From: Sipunculus nudus
Taxonomy: Eukaryota; Annelida; Sipuncula; Golfingiida; Sipunculidae
Length of the DNA: 64,000 nt
Direction of reading: 5' to 3'
Assembly: GCA_026874595.1 (NCBI GenBank)
Contig: CM049306.1
Location: 75,329,642-75,393,641 of the forward strand
Below, in pieces: positions 12,601 through 26,229 of this stretch (position 1 is its first letter; each line of letters starts with the position of its first letter). The notes beneath the pieces were generated by a model. That model had not been told where the DNA came from and searched no databases. It was given only the letters and a program-made list of their open reading frames with translations. Made by a program: the position numbers and the translations under genes.

Positions 12601-13039
12601 GCTAAAAACGGTATGAATCAACTCGAGGGACTTTATTGTTATATATATTGAGTATATATAGCGAATATAAATTGATCACTTAGAGTTTTATGGCAATTTT
12701 CTATATAGACAAGTACATGGCTTTAAAGAGTCGTGAAAACTTTATCTTGAAAGTATGGTAGGACGAAAAGAGAGAAAATGTGAAAGAAATAATAGAAAGA
12801 AAGGGAAGAAAAGGACAAACCGACTGTTATAAACAAAAAAAAAGAAAGAAACAAAAAAAAAAAAGAAAGAAAAAAAAATTAAGGAATCAACAAATGCATA
12901 TGTAATGACAAATATTAACATTTAAAAATTTTCTTCAATTATCTTTCTGTTATGGCAAGATATGGTTTTCATTTTAACTACACTATTTAAGTGAAAGTCC
13001 AAGTCGTCCATATCCAACCCAACGTATACAAATTAAACA

Positions 13040-13920
13040 ATGGTTGCACCTGTTCTGGCCCGGTTTAAGTATGCGGGTAATCACGAGGCTCATCGGCAAT
13101 CATTATTTGTATTTAAAGAGCTGAAGTACAGGAGTCGACTGTCCGGAACTCCTGTTAATGAGAACAAACAAAGAGGGGACCTTTGTTACAGGATATTCTC
13201 TGTCTGAACTATCGCTCCCTGATTATGCCAGAGCAGACGACAGCAGCAAGGCGCGCGCTTTTTCTCGATTATCCCCGTATTTGAAGAAGCACCTCCCGCC
13301 TACTTGCATCACCGCAGCGGCTAATCGCGTTGATTGGTTATGAGGTGGGAGTTATTGAAATAGCGGGCTCAGCAGATCAATGCTTGCTCAAGCTCCTTGC
13401 TGCCCAAGCACCTGTGCGTTAAGTCATAAAGACCAAGCATTGGATATCAATTTTCTGTTTCCACAAAGAACTTGGTGCTTCTCTTCTCTGTCAGTTATTT
13501 ACAGAAACCATTGGCCCCTGCGCTTTGTGCCTCCGGTTATACATCTATGATTCATCTCTGCTTCATATGTTGCGGCGCCGGGGTTCGGGTTATTGTCATG
13601 GCCATCTATTGTCTTGTCCTCAGTGATGTTCCTCGACACCCGCTAATTAAACCTGTTTGACCAGGCCCAATGCAGACGGCTCCATCTGTGCGGGGTGTCT
13701 GATTTCACGTACCCTGATTTAGAGTTAGCAAACTTGGGCTCTTGGGATATCATACCTGCTCATGCGCAGTCGTCAGACAACTACCTCGAAACATAAAGAT
13801 TACAGTTAATTAATTAGTCCTCTCTGACTAACAGACGGGGGTGACGTCCAGGCCATTGTGGACGGGCTTTGATTGACACATGGGTTTCCTATCTTTACTC
13901 GCATGACTAGCAAGGTAATC
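13040..13920. other. Higher-complexity non-coding block (possible regulatory region)
   Basis: GC-richer, non-repetitive sequence without a credible ORF. It contains an inverted pair of SOX/TCF-like sites ACAAAG and CTTTGT six bp apart (near 13170), CCATTGTGG and CTTTGAT (near 13855), and TTAATTAATTAG (near 13808). Regulatory role is inference only. Confidence 0.25.
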
Positions 13921-14277
13921 ACTTTATGGCGCAACGGGTTCTAATTATGAACTGCATTATGATGATAAACAAGTAGGATTGTCTGAGTTTGATGGGGAAA
14001 TGAAAGGGAGGTACAGTAACGTTAGTTTCGGCGATCTTTCGGAAACTTTCGTTTTCTTGTCTGTACCATATAAAGTGGTATGTACATTATAATGTACAAA
14101 TGGTTTGTTAATCTCCTGGAATGAATAATTATTATGCTTGTTTCAGTTCAAGTGTTGGCGTGCACTGCGCATTAGTATATGCGTGTAGAGGTAAGGGTTG
14201 GATGTGTTTAATATATATTTGCAATTTTTATTTAATTTATGCAGAAATAAAGAAATAAAGATAAAACATATAATACT

Positions 14278-14281
<4 letters not shown>

Positions 14282-14319
<38 letters not shown>
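14282..14319. repeat. (AT)n microsatellite
   Basis: Perfect AT run. Confidence 0.95.
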
Positions 14320-14320
<1 letters not shown>

Positions 14321-15224
14321 TGGGACATCTCTTTTTTGTGCTCACACACTTGTACATATATAGTTATAAAGCTTCGTGTAACAGGGGAATTTTATTTTCG
14401 GTATACATATAGCCCATAAGCGATGTTGCCTTTGTAACCGCCGTTACAGATGACGTCATACAACAGGTGAGCCGACAGACGAGGTATCTATTGTAACTTG
14501 TATAAAGAAGCGTAAAAAAAACTTATATCCATTTCACATATTATGATATGAACCGGTAGTTGCCGAATTGTTTCTTTTTGTGCTTATTCTTATTTAATAA
14601 GAGTACTTTGTGCTATGCAATCAGGGCCGTTGTTAACTTGTCCGAATCCAGCTCTTTTCAGCGTCACGTAACATTAACTATAAAAGATGGGTGGCTATTG
14701 TGCCTCACAGTAAATTGATATAACAGGTGTCCGCGCACAATGGATTGTCGCGATAACAACGGACCTAACTGCATGGGGCCCCAGTCTTGGCGCCTTGTTA
14801 GCGCTTTCTGCTTAATTGGTCGTTAACTGGTTTTAACACCCGCCGCGGTCACGCCGTCTGTAAGAACGCTGACAATGAAGACCTTGATAAATGCAGCGCA
14901 TACAGCACTGACGGGATACTTGATATTTGGCGGCCTTTTATTTGTTATGACGGTGAAGATGAAACGCTGCGGGCGGCGTACCCCTCTCCTTTCGCTCTTG
15001 CGTGTACCGGTATAGACTATCATGCACTCCGTCCGTGATATCCTTTAGGCGCTGGGGTGGTATTAGGCCTATATAGAATTCACACCATATATAAAAGAGC
15101 ACATTTCTGAAACCTCAGTGTCATTAATGAATGTGTAATAACATCTGTCGCCATGCTCGCGTTGAATATTTTATTCCTGGTTTGTTAACTTATAAGTTTA
15201 TGAAGAATTTGGTTTATTAAAATA

Positions 15225-15258
15225 ATTTATTGCCAGGAGTGTATGAGTTCATCCCCGT

Positions 15259-15293
<35 letters not shown>

Positions 15294-15552
15294 TTCTCAA
15301 CATAACTCACGCAGTCCTGGACGGAATCTCATGAATTTCCAGGGCATTTCGAGAATGGTCAATGAAGAATCGATTACAATTTGCTGCGGATCCGGCACAT
15401 GATGCGGATTCAGAAACGTCATCAAGGAATATTCACAAATGTAGAGTCACTTCTGCACGAATGAACCTGGGAATATGGGCTGAATATGTGAATGCAAACA
15501 TGGGTTGGGGAGCATTCCATGCACAACAGAGACTCCACTTTGCGGAGGCTTA
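15225..15552 (+). repeat. Dispersed repeat, 'CATAACTCACGCAGT' family
   Basis: The fullest plus-strand copy: GCCAGGAGTGTATGAGTTCA, a (GT)n core, CATAACTCACGCAGT, GATTACAATTTGCTGCGGAT and GGAATATGGGCTGAATA, ending GCGGAGGCT. No open frame. Probably a MITE or SINE; class not proven. Confidence 0.65.
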
Positions 15553-15769
15553 AACTGCATTCCTTAGAATGCAGATTTTGACCAATGAATATGTAATTAC
15601 ATCGTTCCTCATGCTCCCGTTGAATATTTTTGTCCTATTTTGTTCACTTGTATATACACAGTTAAAAAGAACATACTTTTTTACCGTACATTTATTAATT
15701 ATTGTTTTGATATCAAAGACTAAAATGTAGTCCGAGACCACTTATTTATATACCTCCACCAGGTTTGCG

Positions 15770-15770
<1 letters not shown>

Positions 15771-15812
<42 letters not shown>
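15771..15812. repeat. (AT)n microsatellite
   Basis: Perfect AT run preceded by a CCTCCACCAGG repeat end. Confidence 0.95.
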
Positions 15813-15818
<6 letters not shown>

Positions 15819-16305
15819 CAAAAATAATAAATAAAAGCATCCCAGCGGAATATATATCACCATCACGGAACTCAGGATCGCATCAAAGATAAGCTCTGTG
15901 GGAGAGAACAAAATTTAAGGACCCTTATATAAACGAGTGAATGGCTCTGGCCTGGATGAGCCTATCTCACATTGTTTATTTACCATTTGAAGAAAACATT
16001 ATGGTAATTCAGCAGGGCTGGAACGATCAACGATAATACAAAGATATATATATGTTGCGATACAAAGCCAAATATTGTATCGGTATCGCCAGATGTAAGT
16101 CTCTGTGTCGATACGTTGACGATATAATAATGACCATCCATGCAAGAGAAAATCCGACATTTTACTATAGCTACCCCGGACATTAAGCCACCCGAGTGTA
16201 AGATGAAATACCATTGGTCAGAAATCAGTTAATTCGCACCTGATTGGCTCGTCGTTAAACAATCAAACCAGTAAAAGGTGATATTTCATTGTTCGTTATT
16301 CTTCA

Positions 16306-16309
<4 letters not shown>

Positions 16310-16358
<49 letters not shown>
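16310..16358. repeat. (AT)n microsatellite
   Basis: Perfect AT run. Confidence 0.95.
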
Positions 16359-16360
<2 letters not shown>

Positions 16361-16879
16361 CTGAAAAATAATCCTGGAGGCAACGGCATGGCGAACTTGA
16401 AGAGCGATTTAATTCCAGAAACATTCATGAGCATTTTCCCAAGCATGGGCACAGAGGATTTGTGTGAAAATTATTAAGTGCCAACATCAATCTTTATGTC
16501 GATAGGCCTCTATGTATGCTATGATAAATGGTCTTATTTAATATGCATTAATTGTTTAAATGATTGCAATGTGAAAAGTGCAAATATATGTACATGCAGG
16601 AAATTTGAAACAAATGACAGGCATTAATGCTTCTGGAACCAAGTCTACAACACAATCGTCATTTCCCATCTGTCCTCAAAAGTTTAATGAAAACTTAAGA
16701 AGATACTGCACGTGTGGAAAACAGATATAAGACAGCAAGGAGTAAAATTTGATGGAGCAATATTCAAACCGGTCTTAAACTTATTCGATCTGCCGAAAAG
16801 TATATAAGCACTTTTCCTTTGCCCATGCACCGATCACCCTTCCGGATAAAAAAAATCATAAAACTAGAAATTTGTATTA

Positions 16880-17215
16880 TAAAGAATGCGAGCCTCCGCC
16901 ATGTGTGGGGTCCCCATTGTGGGATGCTTCCAAAACCGTGCTTGCGTTCACTTATTCGGCCCATATTCCTAGGATCATTCGTGCATAAGTGACTGTACAT
17001 TTGAGAATATCCTTTCCTGAATCCGGATCATGTGCCCGATCAACACAAAATCTGATCAATTCTTCATTGGCGCATTCCCAAAAAAGCCCTAGAAAGTTCA
17101 TGAGTTTCCATTCATTACTGCGTGAGTTATGTTGTGAACACACACACATACACAAACACACACGAACGAGGATGACCGCATACCCTCCAATAGCGGAGGC
17201 AATCACTGATGAGTG
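16880..17215 (-). repeat. Dispersed repeat, 'CATAACTCACGCAGT' family
   Basis: Inverted copy of the 15.2-kb repeat: ATTCGGCCCATATTCCTAGG, then ACTGCGTGAGTTATGTTGTG, a CA run and CGAACGAGGATGACCGCATA. Confidence 0.65.
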
Positions 17216-18779
17216 GTTCTTGGTATATATAGGAATGTCTGTAGCAAGCAGTTGTTAAATCCTTAACTCACCCACACAGATTTCGCTGAAATTTATAAAG
17301 AATTTTCGGAAAAGTTCATTAGGATTTCAAGAACAAATTTAAATTCATTCAATACTTATAAGAAAGCTTTGAAATGCTGTGGGATTCTAAAAGAAACCTA
17401 TGTTCACACACCAGATATGCTAAATACGCATGCGATACTGGTGATACCCTTTAAATATTATGGTGTCTGCATGTCAATATTTCTTATTAAAATAATTTGC
17501 TTATTGCTGTACACAGGTGGAAAAAAGCTTACATTGGGCGCGATCTGTAGAGCAAATATAAGCATAGCGTGCACGCCACCTGGTGATCGATCCGCACAAC
17601 GTCATAAATCAAGATTTTTCAAGCTTCCAACGAAGCAAGATCGGACCTCTGGTCACGAAGTCTTGTTTTGGTCAAAAGACAAACGTAGACTGTTTACTCA
17701 CAGAAAGAACCATAACAACGTAAGAAACATGTGAATTTGGGATAGTAAATCAATGTGCTGGGATCGTTTTGCTCAGAAACTTTTGAGTTAAGGAAAAATA
17801 AATTAATAGCATGAGATATATGGCATATTATTGCAAATGTTTATGTGCCTTTATATAAGGAGATATTATACGGCTCGAGAAGGAGACAGACAGACATGCA
17901 GACAGACACATAACCTTGAAGTTGGTGAAAACAACAAAGACCTGAATCGTGACTCCACAGGAACATCAACGATCCCACTGGCCTTTAGAAAGTCGTGTGA
18001 TCATGGCTATGGGACACATGCTGGCGCAATTCATCGTAAAACCAGTCACGTGACCCCGGTATCAATTCGCTTATGTCCATTCCTTGGAGTTGAAAAGGCT
18101 ATTTCTAAATGCAGAGCTAACGCGACCATAAACGTGTCATACGCCACAAATATGCTGACACACACAGGAAGGCCCCATCCATTCAGATCGCGGGGCAGCC
18201 AAGCAAATTACACATATATCATAATGTGATATTGAGATTTTGAGATGTCAAAGGTCAACGTGGTTACTCGTGATAGTGATCATTGTACCTGTTTACCCAT
18301 CCTAAAACCGCAGCCCACCAGTTATATCCATGCTTATGATCTGCGGTTTCTACATTCCATGCGTGCAAAGGGAGTTGTGAGGATACCTGGTTGTAATGTA
18401 TAAATAGATGCCTGTAAATGATGTCTTACAAGACGAAAGGTTGTGTCCAACTTAAAAATTCCCATTTGTGACACACTTCTACTTCAGATTCCCACTGAGA
18501 CAATTCTTTATTAACATGCATATATAACTGTTGTACCATCGCCCTGTTGTTTTTAATAAATACATACATGTCCCATGGGTTTAAGGTATATATATCCCGA
18601 TTTGTCCCGATCTATAACATATCTCATTATAGTCAACTTTCATCTTAAAATAACCCCCCCCCCCCATTACATATGTATATATACTTTTTATAGATAAGCA
18701 GATAAATATAAAGAAAAAAATGTATAGATTAATTTCATATTCGTCCTCTCTCTAAAACACACTCACACAAACACACAAC

Positions 18780-19430
18780 TTCACCACTGGCGATGAGAAG
18801 TCCGCGCCGGACACATTAAGTCGCTATTACCCGGAGGCCTTTCAGCCTGAAGAGGCTGACACCAACATAATAACTGAGAGGCCACAGGGCTTGAAGTGTA
18901 CAAGTCAAGGGGCAGTTTGAGGCTTGAATGGATTTCGGGCACGTATTAGTTCACGGAAGCGGTGATCACGTGTGCTTCCGCTACAACAGGTGCCCGTTTT
19001 GTTCGGCACCTTTCTCACGGCCGCCAGGCACAAAGAATAAGAAAACAAGTCACAAAAATACCATGCATCACCGGCCTCAATTTGCAACACAATTAAAACA
19101 TCTGTCAGAGAGTTAGCCCCGCGTTGAGAAGCAAGGGACTTTTAGTGATACCCGTGTATGCATGGGGGGAACCGGGCACTTACTGCGCAATTTGGTTGGC
19201 GCAGCGTTTCCCTCGCTCTGGTTTTGGAGTCCCATTGCGAGAGAAGACAGCTGAGCGGGAGGCCATTGTACACGGCTGACAGCACACGACAAAGGGGATG
19301 CCTTGGTGTCCTTTGTGCCGTCTTCTGCCATTATCGCCAATTATGGCAGACGACCAGGTGTGCCACGTGCCGCGTTTTCCCGCCAAAACGCTATCCTGGC
19401 AAAGATGCCTGCTTCTCTCGCCAATAACTG
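18780..19430. other. Higher-complexity non-coding block (possible regulatory region)
   Basis: The most GC-rich, repeat-free stretch of the first 25 kb. It has overlapping short ORFs on both strands but no protein-like frame. Sites seen: CACGTG near 18967 and 19366, CAGGTG near 18986, and an inverted TCTGCCAT/ATGGCAGA pair around 19323-19351. Confidence 0.3.
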
Positions 19431-19648
19431 AATGTTCCTGTTAAAATATTCACAATTCAGTTGCACTGTATTTATATTTAAATATATGCTAATAATGTTT
19501 TTTGTTAATATTTCTTCTAATATTTATATATTCATATTGGCTGTGCATGCATGTTTTCCTTGACGAGTGTAAGATATCTGTGTTTATAGCCTTACATTTT
19601 CTTCGAATGTTATTTGTTAGTTATTAAGTTCACATAAAAACTTTATTT

Positions 19649-20622
19649 GTCCCCCGCCGGTGTCCCCAACGACTGAAATTGTGAGCGCCCGTCCGTTTGT
19701 CTTTCCGTCCGTCCGTCACACATTTGTTGACGCAATAACTCGAAAATAATTCAAGGTACAGTTACCAAATTTGCAGCACTGATGCACCTTTTCGAGGGCT
19801 AAGTCAGTTTCTAATATGGATGACCTTGACACATTTCCTAGGTCACATGCAGAGGCGATAATGCAAAATGATGTTAACGCAATAACTCGAAAAGAATATG
19901 AGGTACCGTCACCAAACTTGCAGCATTGATGCACCATATCAAGGGCTAGGTCAGGTTCGACTATGGATGACTTTGACGTATTGTTCAAGATCACAGCGGC
20001 GATTGTGCTAAAATAATGTTAATGCCACAACTCGAACATAATTTCAGGCGCACCCACCAAACTTACAGCTTTGGTGCACCATATGAAGGGCTAGCTCATA
20101 TATGAATATGGATGACCTTGACTCATTTTTCAAAGTCAGATTGGCGATTATCCTTAAATGATGTTAACGCAATAACTCGAAAAGAATATGAGGTACTGTC
20201 ACCAAACTTGCAGCATTGATGCACCATATCAAGGGCTAGGTCAGTTTCGACTATGGATGACTTTGACGTATTGTTTAAGGTAACAGAGGCGATTGTGCTA
20301 AAATAATGTTAATGCCTGCCACAACTCGAACATAATTTCAGGCGCACCCACCAAACTTACAGCTTTGGTTTACCTTATGAAGGGCTAGCTCATATATGAG
20401 TATGGATGACCTTGGCTCATTTTTCAAGGTCAGATTGGTGATTATCCTTAAATGATGTTAACGCAATAACTCGAAAAGAATTTGAGGCACAATCACTTAA
20501 CTTGCAGCATTGACGTACCTCATGCATGAAGGGCTTCTTTTGATGTGTGACATTGACACATCTCAAATTTCATACATATATTCACAATTTTTTTCTAAAT
20601 ATTCCCACATCAGGCGGGGGAC
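19649..20622. repeat. Composite tandem repeat with GTCCCCCGCC inverted ends
   Basis: GTCCCCCGCCGGTG on the left is mirrored by CATCAGGCGGGGGAC on the right. Between them a ~145-bp unit alternates in two forms, giving a higher-order period of about 290 bp: AACGCAATAACTCGAAAAGA starts at 19876, 20166 and 20460. Every unit carries CACCAAACTT-CAGC, AAGGGCTAG and ATGGATGAC. Non-coding; probably a MITE-like element with internal satellite. Confidence 0.7.
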
Positions 20623-21476
20623 ATTCTATAGATCCGTTATAATACTTGCAAATAAATTCCCCCAAATGAGGTCAAAGTGACTTGATTTCAGGTTTGTCGT
20701 CAGATCTTGCACAACTCAAAGTCATTTCTTGTACATAATTCTAATGACGTCCGTCATGTCAGCACATTCGTCTGCTTTGGATGATTCGCAACATTCACGA
20801 AAGCTCACCAAGTAGATGTTAAAAGCAAATTTAAGTTCAAAATTTAGGCCTACTCAGGGAGTTCAAAGAAAGTTTGATATTCAAGCACCAACACGTGTGT
20901 ATGTAAATATCTATCGAAAAGCGTCATATACATACTGCCTTCTATATATAACAAATCGTTGTAAACGTGTAATATATATAAAGAAAACACTGCACGTACT
21001 TAGAAAGGAAAGAAGTAAGTTAATTCAAATACATGCATGTTGCAATTTAACCCATCAACTACTATATTCTGGTAACCAAAATAGGTACAACAAAACAAAT
21101 ATCACGTCTGTTTAAATTCTTCTTATGTAAGTTTGGTGTAATAAAGACCGGTCGTTAATAATATATATTCAATATATGATACGCGGCTAGTGAATGCTTG
21201 GTCTCTCTGTCCAGACAAAATGTCGCCAGTGGGCGCCAGGAGGCGTCATATTTTACTGCCTTCCTGATTTAAATACTGTGTGTGCAACTTTTACGCACAA
21301 AGTGCCAAAAACAGGTTCAAGACTTTAACATTTTTCATGCAGGATATTAATGGTTTCCTTTTTTCATATTATCCCATACATGCCCTCAATTATATATACT
21401 GTTTGAAAGAAAAGCATAATTAAGTATGACATCTTCTGAAATTTAAATGCTTCCCGCAAGATATTTATATATACAT

Positions 21477-21482
<6 letters not shown>

Positions 21483-21526
<44 letters not shown>

Positions 21527-21533
21527 GCAGGGA
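21483..21533. repeat. (AT)n microsatellite
   Basis: Perfect AT run. Confidence 0.95.
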
Positions 21534-22906
21534 AGAGAAAACAATACGTGTACGTTGTGGTCGAGTCAACACAATCCGAGTATGGGGTGGTTTTCCATCT
21601 GTATATCCGCAGTCCGTATCCATAACCCATGTGCATGCTTGGTCCGTATATATATCCGCATGCAAAAGTTTTTTTCCGTATAATTATGTGTAATCCATGT
21701 ATACTCCGTGTTCATATATATAGGTTCTTGATAGATAAAGGTTTTCTTCCTGTTGCAAGCCATTTCACTCAAATTTCGCTCTGGGCGGCCGTGTGGATAC
21801 GAATCTAAACCATATGCGGATGAATGGAAACGTTGCCATTTAAAACTATATATACAAGGCGAAATTTGCCTATTGGCATATACGGACAACGGATGCGAAC
21901 TATATGCACATGCATGAGGAAAACAGCCTTGGATTTTCGAGAGGAGCAATTCAGGGTCCAACTTCTCCGAGTATACCATGCATGCACGTCACTGATCCAT
22001 ATACCATATGTCTTTACGAAGGATCATGCATGGACCGGTGGGGAGCTTGTTATCTGTTATTATTACCAGACTGTTCGGTTACGCAATATACACCTCTATA
22101 TATCTGATTATGTGCTGGGCTATATAGGGTACCCAGTCTGGGTTTAGTGCTGTCACTACATGAGTATAAGGCGAGATGGCAGTACATGTGTACTGAGTCC
22201 AGCTAAATAATATATAGTCCTGTCAAAAGTATAAACCCCATGCAATATATATATTATATATTATATCATTTGTATTAATAGGAAATATTAATTGGATAAC
22301 AAAGATAAAGATTGTTCTGTTTTCTCTTGGTTTTGGAAACTCTTACATGCATATGGATTTTGCAAGATGCTGGGATGAAGATCAATTTATATTTACATAT
22401 ACATTTAAATAAAGTTCATATATTTGATTATTTATCACATGCAGAATTGGTGAAGCAATATTAAAATATTTGGTAGATTAAACCATGTGCCACAATGCAT
22501 TAAAAACAATGTTGTGTAAGGAAGATGTTTAATATACATCAGTAGTAAAAGATATGGAAATATATAGTTTGGTCATGCAGGTTTACGTTTCTGCTCCTCA
22601 GTAAGTGGTGGAAACTGCATGGAAGACGCAATCCATGGGAGCAGAGATATTTTAAAGCTGTTCCGTTTGTGAACATTGCTGTGTTTACAATAACTGCTTG
22701 TATATCAACAAACTCTCAAACATCCATAACAGGGCCATTATATAAGACCTTTTCATAATAGAAATTACGCAGAGCTCACATAAATTATTTTTGGATAAAA
22801 GTAATTGAATATATAGCCCTATCTTTAAGATGCACGAGTTAATTACCATTTGTCTAATGACAACCGAACTATTTTCAACCATGTTGCAGCTTTTTATAAT
22901 ATATTT

Positions 22907-22909
<3 letters not shown>

Positions 22910-22951
<42 letters not shown>
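22910..22951. repeat. (AT)n microsatellite
   Basis: Perfect AT run; a second shorter AT run follows at about 22973-23003. Confidence 0.95.
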
Positions 22952-22953
<2 letters not shown>

Positions 22954-23429
22954 GTATGCTTATATAGAAATCTATATATATATATATATTTATATGAAAT
23001 ATATATTTTATAACTTTATCTTCTTTTTTGTTTAAACTACACATGCAGGCATGCAGTAAATCAACCCGAGGCACCAGCTTTCCAGTATATATAAGTACGC
23101 AGGCATTTAAGTCATCCTGCACGAGTTGTTCCAGTATAAAGAAAGTATGTCTTATAGCTTATATTTTGAAACTTACATTGTTTTTTATTATAAATGCAAT
23201 TGTGACCTATATGGAGAAAGGTCATTGATTAAATTCACAGAACAAATGTGGGTAACTTTATAATATTTATCAAGTACTAAATTAAAATATGAGTACTTGT
23301 TTTGTGACCGAAATTGTTTACCTCTTGAAAAATGTTCTATGTACATATTTGTTAAAAATTATTATTTTGCATATTGTAAATTATATTCTCATTAACTTAT
23401 GGAACTATATCGGCCTCAGGCCTCATTTT

Positions 23430-23488
23430 CAGATGACAGCTCAAGGTCGGCAGATATCCAGATGACAGCTCAAGGTCGACAGATATCG
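23430..23488. repeat. 29-bp direct duplication
   Basis: CAGATGACAGCTCAAGGTCG plus CAGATATC occurs at 23430 and 23459 with one mismatch. Confidence 0.8.
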
Positions 23489-23639
23489 GAGTACTTTCAG
23501 CTGTAACCATTGTGACCTTATAGAAAAGATTTTCTGTTGCATGACTACTTAAAGAATTTGACGACTGAATTGTTAATCTCGGAATTACGACCAAAGAATA
23601 ATCGCAAAATCGATAAGCGTAATTATCCTTCTGTCTTGT

Positions 23640-24260
23640 ATTAGGGAGATTAAGGGGTGGGGTGGCATCGTATTCTAGGGGGGGGGATAGGGATTGCGAT
23701 GCATCGTATTCTGGGGGGGGGGGGGGGGGTTCTGATACTGTAGGGGATGGGTGGAGGGTTACTAGGTCAACGAATTCGGGGGTGGGGGGGGGGGGGGGGG
23801 TGATAGCCTGATAAAGGATTTTGGGTCGGGGGTTGTAGCGGATTGTGGACGGGTGTGCGGAAAATGCACGTGTTCTGGAGGTAGTGATTTGATTATAGTA
23901 TCAGCGTCTATGAGAGGGGTTGGGGGTATTAGCCTGATACGTGTTTGGGTTGTAACAGTTTTTTTCGGATATGGAAGTTTGCTCGCTGGCTGGCTGGGGG
24001 AGGTTTGCCTATAATCGTAATTCTGAGGGGGGGGGGGGGGAATATTCTTGGGGATGGGCGGGAGGTGAAGTCTGCTAACGAATTCAGAGGGGAGGATGCG
24101 GAGGGGGCGGGGTCACCTGATAGGTATTCTGGGTCGAGAGGGGCCTTGGTTAATTTTAATTAACCCCCGTGTTTAGGCTAATCTTACTTACTGCAGGGGG
24201 GGGGGGGGGGAGGTAACATTACCAATGGCTTCCATCGACTGCTTTGAAGGGGGTGGGGAG
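23640..24260 (+). repeat. Cluster of long G-tracts
   Basis: At least six runs of 9 or more G within 600 bp, joined by GGGTGG and GGGGATGG words, all on the plus strand. Strong G-quadruplex potential; no gene. Confidence 0.7.
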
Positions 24261-24401
24261 GAGGGACAACTCTTTCACTCATCGCTCATCTTGTGAATTC
24301 CCGGCTTGAAGCCCATGCATGCATTCCTATCTTCACACCTTTGCACCACATTCAATACAGACCGAGTCAATTAAAATCCAAAGTTCAAAGAAAATGAAGT
24401 A

Positions 24402-26187
24402 TTTATTAATGTACAAAAATGCAAAATCTCTTGTGGCATTCAGAGTACCCGAGCAATTGAAATAATTGCATCTCTGTTTGATTGAGAAATGAACGTGTAA
24501 ATTGTGCTAAAACTGCTCAGCAGATGAAACTAAAGCTACCATAATACAAAATGGTGGGTGCAAACACTGGACCCTCCATAATAAATACGTCAAACATCAA
24601 CAGAAAGCGATTCTCTCTATGTACTCAATTCAATACAAAAGTTCATAACGTATGTACAATTCAATCAGATCTAATTATCTATCACAATCTACAAATATTC
24701 ATTGGAATTGTGATTGGAATGCAATGTTTCTTAATGGTATAAATTAAATTACAATCATGATATAAATTGCAACAACTAGAGCTAATAACGTTAAAATGCA
24801 AGATTACCACATTTCACCTGGATGAAACGTTACATATGCCTGTATTACAAAGCATGTTACAAGCATTTTATTTAAAATACTGAATACTGTTATGAAGATC
24901 ACATTAATGATATATTGGTGCATTCCTCAAAAGGAACAAAATTGCAGTTTTAAATAAGTGGGTTGAGGTGTTGGCACATCAGTTGGAATTATTTCGTAAA
25001 ACCTCGTTCATGTGTAGATGCAACTAATTAAGGAAATTCCGTTAGCAAAATGTCAAATAAATAATAATTAAACATACATTTTCCCTAACACTATCCCAGC
25101 CCTTCTTCAGTCCAGACCTTTCCAGCAAGAATCAATTAGTATTTACTTCGATCTCGGGTGTAAAAATTCCATTCAAACTTCCTGATTTTCAAGCAAATTC
25201 TAAAACATATTTTAATATTACAATGTGATTGTCTATTCGAAATGTCCAATTAATATCACTATCCGTTTAAAATAATTACTGCAAGATGCAGATATCTCAA
25301 ATTTCCAAAAACTTCTATAAATCCATTGAAAAATAATTACCCTTTTATAAGTTAAATAAGTTCACAATTAAAATCCCAAAATAAAAGAGACCCAGACTTT
25401 AACAAACAGGTATCAGCTAAACAGTCAATATACACTTTCAGAAACATTTCACGTGTATGTTCAAAACCCATATCATTATGTCGAACTATCACACAAGTGT
25501 TTGGTATACAAGCACAATCTAATGAAAATAAATCTCGGTCCATATCCACAAGTTGGATCGCTCAAGTGCTCTCTCTGCTCCAAAGCCGGCCAAGACAAGC
25601 ACCGTAGATAAACTAGGTCCGTAAAGTGACATTAAGCGTGGAATCACTGTTTGCTCTTGTCCAGTGCGGTGTCGCACAGCCTCAATACATCCTAAATAGG
25701 TCATGGGTTGCTCAAGACGCACAGTTCGACAGGTGGTTCGGCTAGTAACTCAAATACGGGCAGATGTTCAGGCTATAAGCAACTGTCACAACAATGGGTG
25801 GCGGGCTTGCCCCAAACGGGCCCCCACACTAAGTGTACATGAATGAACAGAATGAATGGGACCGCCTTTCTCGGCGCAATCACTTCGAAATCCGTGGCAA
25901 CACTAGATACCCCAACTTCCCCTCATTAACAATGCTTCGCCGAGTAGTTGGACCTGGGGATTTCTATTTCTTAAGCCCCACAAGGGGTCATATTTTGAAC
26001 CACATCAACATATCCATGCGTTGGTATCATTTCGCTTTAAATTCCAAGTCCAGTAAGGTATATTTATACTGTTGTGTACTCGTTGGTTTGGTCATCTTCC
26101 GTATGTATAATGTATAAATATGTACATATCCAATGTATAAAAATAATTTCACATTTTCAGTCAAATATTCGCATATATATCCAGTTC

Positions 26188-26229
<42 letters not shown>

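Larger units (their letters stand above)
20640..23400. other. No gene seen
   Basis: AT-rich unique-looking DNA with two AT microsatellites. The open frames here run through TATATA repeats and have no protein-like composition. Confidence 0.55.

Noticed and set aside
17831-18229. 132-codon open frame on the plus strand
   Set aside because: No recognisable motif, starts in a CAGACAGACA repeat, and has no splice or promoter support.
21566-21979. 137-codon open frame on the minus strand
   Set aside because: Low-complexity composition with no domain; likely chance.
22685-23122. 145-codon frame containing long Tyr-Ile runs
   Set aside because: Made by translation of an AT microsatellite.
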